A DNA stretch of 25,853 nucleotides from Anthropogastromicrobium sp963604075 (lineage in GTDB: Bacteria > Bacillota > Clostridia > Lachnospirales > Lachnospiraceae), in assembly GCA_963604075.1 (NCBI GenBank), contig CAVCPW010000131.1:1-25853 (forward strand). The letters run 5' to 3'. This document shows positions 22,261 to 25,853 of this stretch, piece by piece (positions within the stretch are counted from its first letter, which is position 1; each line of letters opens with the position of its first letter). The translations under genes were made by a program, and so were the position numbers. The notes beneath the pieces are model-generated. The model saw nothing but the letters and a program-made list of their open reading frames with translations, did no database searches and had not been told where the DNA came from.

Positions 22261-24861
22261 ATGGAACTTCGAGGATTATCAAAAAGAGAAGTAGAAGAAA
22301 GCCGCAAACAACATGGAACAAACGCGTTAACGCAGCTGCCACCAGAACCATTGTGGAAAAAAATTCTGGAAGGATTTAAGGATCCAATGATCATGATCCT
22401 GTTGGTCGCATTAATCGTGCAGATCGTATTGTTCTTTTTAGGACAGGCTGAGTGGTTTGAGCCAGTCGGCATCCTGATTGCAATTATAATTGCAAATGGC
22501 GTATCTTCGATCAGTGAGAACAAGCAGGAAAATAAGGCTTCCGCGTTAAAAGAGGAAGAAGAAGCAAAAGAACGGGCTAAGGTTATACGTGATGGGCAGC
22601 TTGTGGAGATTCATGTTAGCGATATCGTAGTGGGTGATATGGTATATCTTCAGGCTGGAGATAAGATTCCGGCGGATGGCGTAATCATTCAGGGTCAGTT
22701 AAAGGTCGATCAGGCCGCATTAAATGGAGAGACCGAAGAGGCAGACAAGATTTCATGTCCGCCGGATGCAACATATGACACAAAGAATCTGCTTAATAAG
22801 TATTATGCATACCGCGGAACCGTTGTATGCGGCGGAGAGGGATACATGCAGGTAAAGGTTGTCGGTGATAAGACACTTTTCGGCGAGCTTGCACTCGAGG
22901 TACAGGAGGACACCAGAGAGACTCCTCTTCAGGTAAAGCTTGGAAAGCTTGCGCAGCAGATTTCCAAATTTGGTTATATCGGTGCAATTGCCATTGTTGT
23001 TGGAATTTTAGCAAAAACATTTATAACAGGTTCACTTCCGACAAATGTTTTTGATTGGGTTCGTCTTTTGATGGACGCAATCACCGTAGCCGTAACGATT
23101 ATTGTGTGTGCAGTACCGGAAGGTCTTCCGATGCTGACATCTATTCTTCTTTCCTTCCAGAGCTTGAAGATGGCAAAGGATAATGTCTTAGTAAGAAAGA
23201 TCAACGGTCTTGAGACTGCGGGAAGCCTTAGCATCTTATTCAGCGATAAGACAGGAACTATCACAGAGGGAAAGCTTTCTGTTGTTGAGCTGGCAACTGG
23301 AAATGTAACAAAGTTCAGCAAATTGTCGGATATTAAGCCGGGTCTGGCAGCTGACCTGATCACTGGTATCGGTATCAACAATAGCGCAGTTGTTTCTAAT
23401 GGCGATATCATTGGCGGAAACAGCACTGACCGTGCATTGATGTCATTTTTGGTGGATTCTAAGGCAACCGATTCTCTGAACAAAGAGGATGTAAAGAATT
23501 TTAATGCGTTTGATTCCAACAAAAAGTGCTCTAGCGTAACCATTACCAAGGATGGAAAGAGTGTCACATATATCAAAGGTGCGCCGGAGCGTATTATTGA
23601 AAGATGTACACGCTATATTGATGAAAATGGTGTCGAGAAGCCGTTAGTTGAAAAGAATTATCTTACTTCCTATATGGATGCTCAGGCAGGCCGTTCCATG
23701 AGACTGCTTGGTGTTGCAAAGTGTGACGGTGCTTCTGCTGATGGCGAGTTGACACTGATTTGTGTAATCAGCATTCGCGATAATGTTAGAAAAGAAGCAG
23801 TTGATGCAATTCGTGAAGTAAGAAATGCAGGTATTCAGGTTGTTATGGTAACAGGAGACCGTAAGGAGACCGCAGTTGCCATCGCAAGGGAAGCTGGTCT
23901 TTTAGTAGATGCAGATGATGTGGCACTGACATCAGCAGAGATGGCAGAGAAGAGTGATGAAGAATTGAAAGCAATTCTTCCAAAGTTAAGAGTCGTATCA
24001 AGAGCATTGCCGACCGATAAGAGCCGTCTGGTGCGTGTTGCGCAAGAGCTTGACTATGTTGTAGGAATGACAGGAGATGGCGTAAATGATTCTCCGGCAT
24101 TGAAAAAGGCAGATGTTGGATTTGCGATGGGAAGCGGTACTGAAGTTGCAAAGGAGGCTGGTGATATCACCATTCTCGATGACAATTTCTCCTCCATTGA
24201 GAAGGCAATCCTGTATGGACGTACAATGTTTAAGAGCATTCGTAAGTTCTTAATCTTCCAGCTGACTGTAAATGTAGCAGCCGTATTGACTTGTTTCCTT
24301 GCACCGCTGTTTGGCGAGCAGGTTGTACTGACAGTTATTCAGCTGCTCTTAATCAATCTTGCTATGGACACACTTGCAGCAATTGCGTTTGGCAGTGAGC
24401 CGGCATTACGGGAATATATGAAAGATAAGCCAGTACCGAGATCTGAAAGTATCGTCACAAGAGAAATGATGACCGAGATTCTGATCAGTGCAGCATATAT
24501 TACTTTTATCTGTCTTTCCATTCTGTTCCTGCCGCCAGTAAGAAATCTGTTCGGTGATGTGGATGTCACCTATCTGAAGTCTGCACTGTTTGCAACTTTC
24601 ATGATGGCAATCACATTCAATGGATTTAATGCAAGAACCAATCATATCAATGTATTCAAGAATCTGGGAAGCAACAAGAATTTCCTTCTTGTTATTTTAG
24701 CAATCTTCGCAATGCAGTTTGTATTCGTTACATTCGGCGGAGAGGTCTTAAGCGTAGAGTCACTGGATGCAAGATCCTGGCTGATCTGTATTGTTCTGGC
24801 ATTTATGGTAATTCCGATTGATATTGTGAGAAAGCTAATCATGCGCAAGGGAAATCAGTAA
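22261..24861 (+). CDS. Calcium-translocating P-type ATPase, PMCA-like (P2B-type residues)
   Basis: An 866-residue cation pump. Asp329 in FSDKTGTITEG is the phosphorylated residue. TGDRKET and MTGDGVNDSPA (Asp606, Asp610) form the P domain, and the actuator motif reads NGET (155-158) instead of the usual TGES. Membrane segment 4 has VPEGLP with Glu287. Segment 6 has NLAMD with Asn699 and Asp703, the pattern of plasma-membrane Ca2+ pumps. Segment 5 shows no acidic residue where SERCA has one, which agrees with a single Ca2+ site. Ten membrane helices are expected. It has its own promoter and is followed by an A-rich gap, so it appears monocistronic. It probably exports Ca2+; Mn2+ is a less likely alternative. 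Confidence 0.9.
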   Translation: MELRGLSKREVEESRKQHGTNALTQLPPEPLWKKILEGFKDPMIMILLVALIVQIVLFFLGQAEWFEPVGILIAIIIANGVSSISENKQENKASALKEEEEAKERAKVIRDGQLVEIHVSDIVVGDMVYLQAGDKIPADGVIIQGQLKVDQAALNGETEEADKISCPPDATYDTKNLLNKYYAYRGTVVCGGEGYMQVKVVGDKTLFGELALEVQEDTRETPLQVKLGKLAQQISKFGYIGAIAIVVGILAKTFITGSLPTNVFDWVRLLMDAITVAVTIIVCAVPEGLPMLTSILLSFQSLKMAKDNVLVRKINGLETAGSLSILFSDKTGTITEGKLSVVELATGNVTKFSKLSDIKPGLAADLITGIGINNSAVVSNGDIIGGNSTDRALMSFLVDSKATDSLNKEDVKNFNAFDSNKKCSSVTITKDGKSVTYIKGAPERIIERCTRYIDENGVEKPLVEKNYLTSYMDAQAGRSMRLLGVAKCDGASADGELTLICVISIRDNVRKEAVDAIREVRNAGIQVVMVTGDRKETAVAIAREAGLLVDADDVALTSAEMAEKSDEELKAILPKLRVVSRALPTDKSRLVRVAQELDYVVGMTGDGVNDSPALKKADVGFAMGSGTEVAKEAGDITILDDNFSSIEKAILYGRTMFKSIRKFLIFQLTVNVAAVLTCFLAPLFGEQVVLTVIQLLLINLAMDTLAAIAFGSEPALREYMKDKPVPRSESIVTREMMTEILISAAYITFICLSILFLPPVRNLFGDVDVTYLKSALFATFMMAITFNGFNARTNHINVFKNLGSNKNFLLVILAIFAMQFVFVTFGGEVLSVESLDARSWLICIVLAFMVIPIDIVRKLIMRKGNQ

Positions 24862-25030
24862 GGAACAAAGTAAATAACAAAACAAGCATGACAGTAAGTA
24901 AAAATTAAAATAAGCAAGAATTAAAAAAGCAAGTAATAAAAAGGCAACAAAGAATAAGTAACGAAAAATAAGCAATAAAGATAGGCAACAAAATACGAGT
25001 AAGAAATAGCGTAAGCAAAAGATGGACGGA
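24862..25030. repeat. A-rich quasi-repetitive intergenic tract
   Basis: About 170 bases dominated by A, with short degenerate repeats: AAGCAAGAATTAAAA then AAGCAAGTAATAAAA, and GGCAACAAA twice. Stop codons are frequent in the plus frames. It looks like slippage-derived sequence similar in style to 2352-2415. No clear promoter or terminator is visible in it. Confidence 0.6.
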
Positions 25031-25034
25031 TATA

Positions 25035-25853
25035 ATGATGGTAAAGAGAGTACAAATGGAATCGTTAGGTGAGTATGATCTTGAGCTGGGAAAGAGAACA
25101 AAGAAAGGTGTTTTCTTCTACCGGATTAACGGGTACAATCCTAAGATTCATGAATTTATTCGCAGGTATTATGAGGCTGCAAGGCTCTGTGGTGTAATCA
25201 TAGAGGGAAGGCTGCAAAATCCTACAAGTGACAATCTTTCCTACTATGCTGAGATGATGGGAACCCGCTTTGAACTAAGCAAGGAGTTTATCAGTGCGAG
25301 TTTACAAAAGTGGCTTCCAAGAATGAATGCACTTCAGCGTGACAATGTATCATCGTCCATCTTTTATACGTTAAATGGCTTAAAGCAGGCCGGAAAGACC
25401 GACAGCATTCTGAAAAACATCTACGTCAAATTCATGTGCTGGCTTTACTATAAATTTGAGAGGATTGTAAATCATCTTGGAGAGGAAAAACTGCCGAAAA
25501 TTCTTTATGAAGGACAGATCAGCAATCATGAGCTTTTTTTAATGAGTGTATTGTGTGAGGCAGGCTGTGATATTGTCCTTTTGCAATATCATGGAGATGC
25601 ATCGTATAAACTGTTAGATCCCAAATCTGAACGGTCGGACAATTTGCAGCTTCCAAACATGCAGCCATTTCCAGAGTCATTTCACCTAAAACAGATTCAA
25701 AAGGAGCTTTCTGGTTCAGTGAAGTGCCAGCAAGTGTATGGAGGTGCTCCAAAGCTGCATGTCTGTACGAATACATGGGCAGATGAGGATTTACTTGAGT
25801 CGCTTAGAATAGCACCAAAGCTAAGAGGCAGTAAATTTCATGGTGCCAGTGAA
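25035..25853 (+). CDS. YceG-family protein, N-terminal part (runs off the window)
   Basis: The frame is open for 273 codons to the end of the window. The protein begins near LGEYDLELGKRTKKGVF and contains FMCWLYYKFERIVNHLGEE, KILYEGQISNHELFLMSVL and CDIVLLQYHGD, which I recognise as the YceG_bac type family (described as a putative component of a biosynthetic module and often found beside TerD- and TelA-type stress genes). There is no signal peptide or membrane helix; its biochemical role is not established. The start is uncertain: tandem ATGs at 25035 and 25038 have only a weak GGACGG upstream, and an ATG at 25056 is an alternative. Toxic-anion or envelope-stress genes may follow outside the window. 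Confidence 0.7.
   Translation, partial: MMVKRVQMESLGEYDLELGKRTKKGVFFYRINGYNPKIHEFIRRYYEAARLCGVIIEGRLQNPTSDNLSYYAEMMGTRFELSKEFISASLQKWLPRMNALQRDNVSSSIFYTLNGLKQAGKTDSILKNIYVKFMCWLYYKFERIVNHLGEEKLPKILYEGQISNHELFLMSVLCEAGCDIVLLQYHGDASYKLLDPKSERSDNLQLPNMQPFPESFHLKQIQKELSGSVKCQQVYGGAPKLHVCTNTWADEDLLESLRIAPKLRGSKFHGASE

Noticed and set aside
25519..25776. 85-codon minus-strand frame
   Set aside because: It is antisense to the YceG-family frame, which has recognisable motifs.

Overview
The window looks like a stretch of chromosome from a low-to-moderate GC Gram-positive anaerobe, most likely a Clostridia member of the Lachnospiraceae type. I infer this from the strong GGAGG ribosome binding sites, sigma-A style promoters, tight one-base gene overlaps (TGATG, TAATG) and the flavour of the proteins; no rRNA or marker gene is present to prove it. 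I see no tRNA, rRNA, CRISPR array, complete insertion sequence or replication origin.

Layout. 1-600: an AT-rich orphan reading frame and a G-run and tandem-repeat region that look foreign. 600-962: non-coding, with nested inverted repeats and a well-formed promoter. 963-6791: three peptidase genes in one direction (an M61-like zinc metallopeptidase and two tandem S9 prolyl-oligopeptidase-type enzymes). 6792-7207: a regulatory intergenic region with direct repeats, a hairpin, twin 13-bp sites, a promoter and a structured leader. 7208-13013: a five-gene peptide ABC importer in the order binding protein, two permeases, two ATPases. 13077-14315 (minus strand): a PucR-type regulator, convergent with the transporter and divergent from the next operon. 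14391-20725: an amidohydrolase, TldD, TldE, an ornithine-cyclodeaminase-family protein and a MalY/PatB-type PLP enzyme, closed by a good terminator. 20957-21940: a D-2-hydroxyacid dehydrogenase. 22261-24861: a PMCA-like calcium P-type ATPase with its own strong promoter. 25035-end: the start of a YceG-family gene.

How the genes may work together. From 963 to 21940 nearly every gene fits one theme: import of peptides, cleavage by several mechanistically different peptidases (gluzincin, serine, TldD/E, possibly an amidohydrolase dipeptidase), then processing of released amino acids by an imine-reductase or cyclodeaminase-family protein, a PLP lyase/aminotransferase and a 2-hydroxyacid dehydrogenase. 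The PucR-type regulator in the middle is a plausible amino-acid or peptide sensor. The strongest new sequence observation is that the two outermost transcription units of this island (peptidases at 963 and dehydrogenase at 20957) carry the same 39-bp promoter block (33 of 39 identical) in otherwise unrelated flanks. That supports a shared regulon spanning the 21-kb island. The substrate of the system cannot be read from the sequence.
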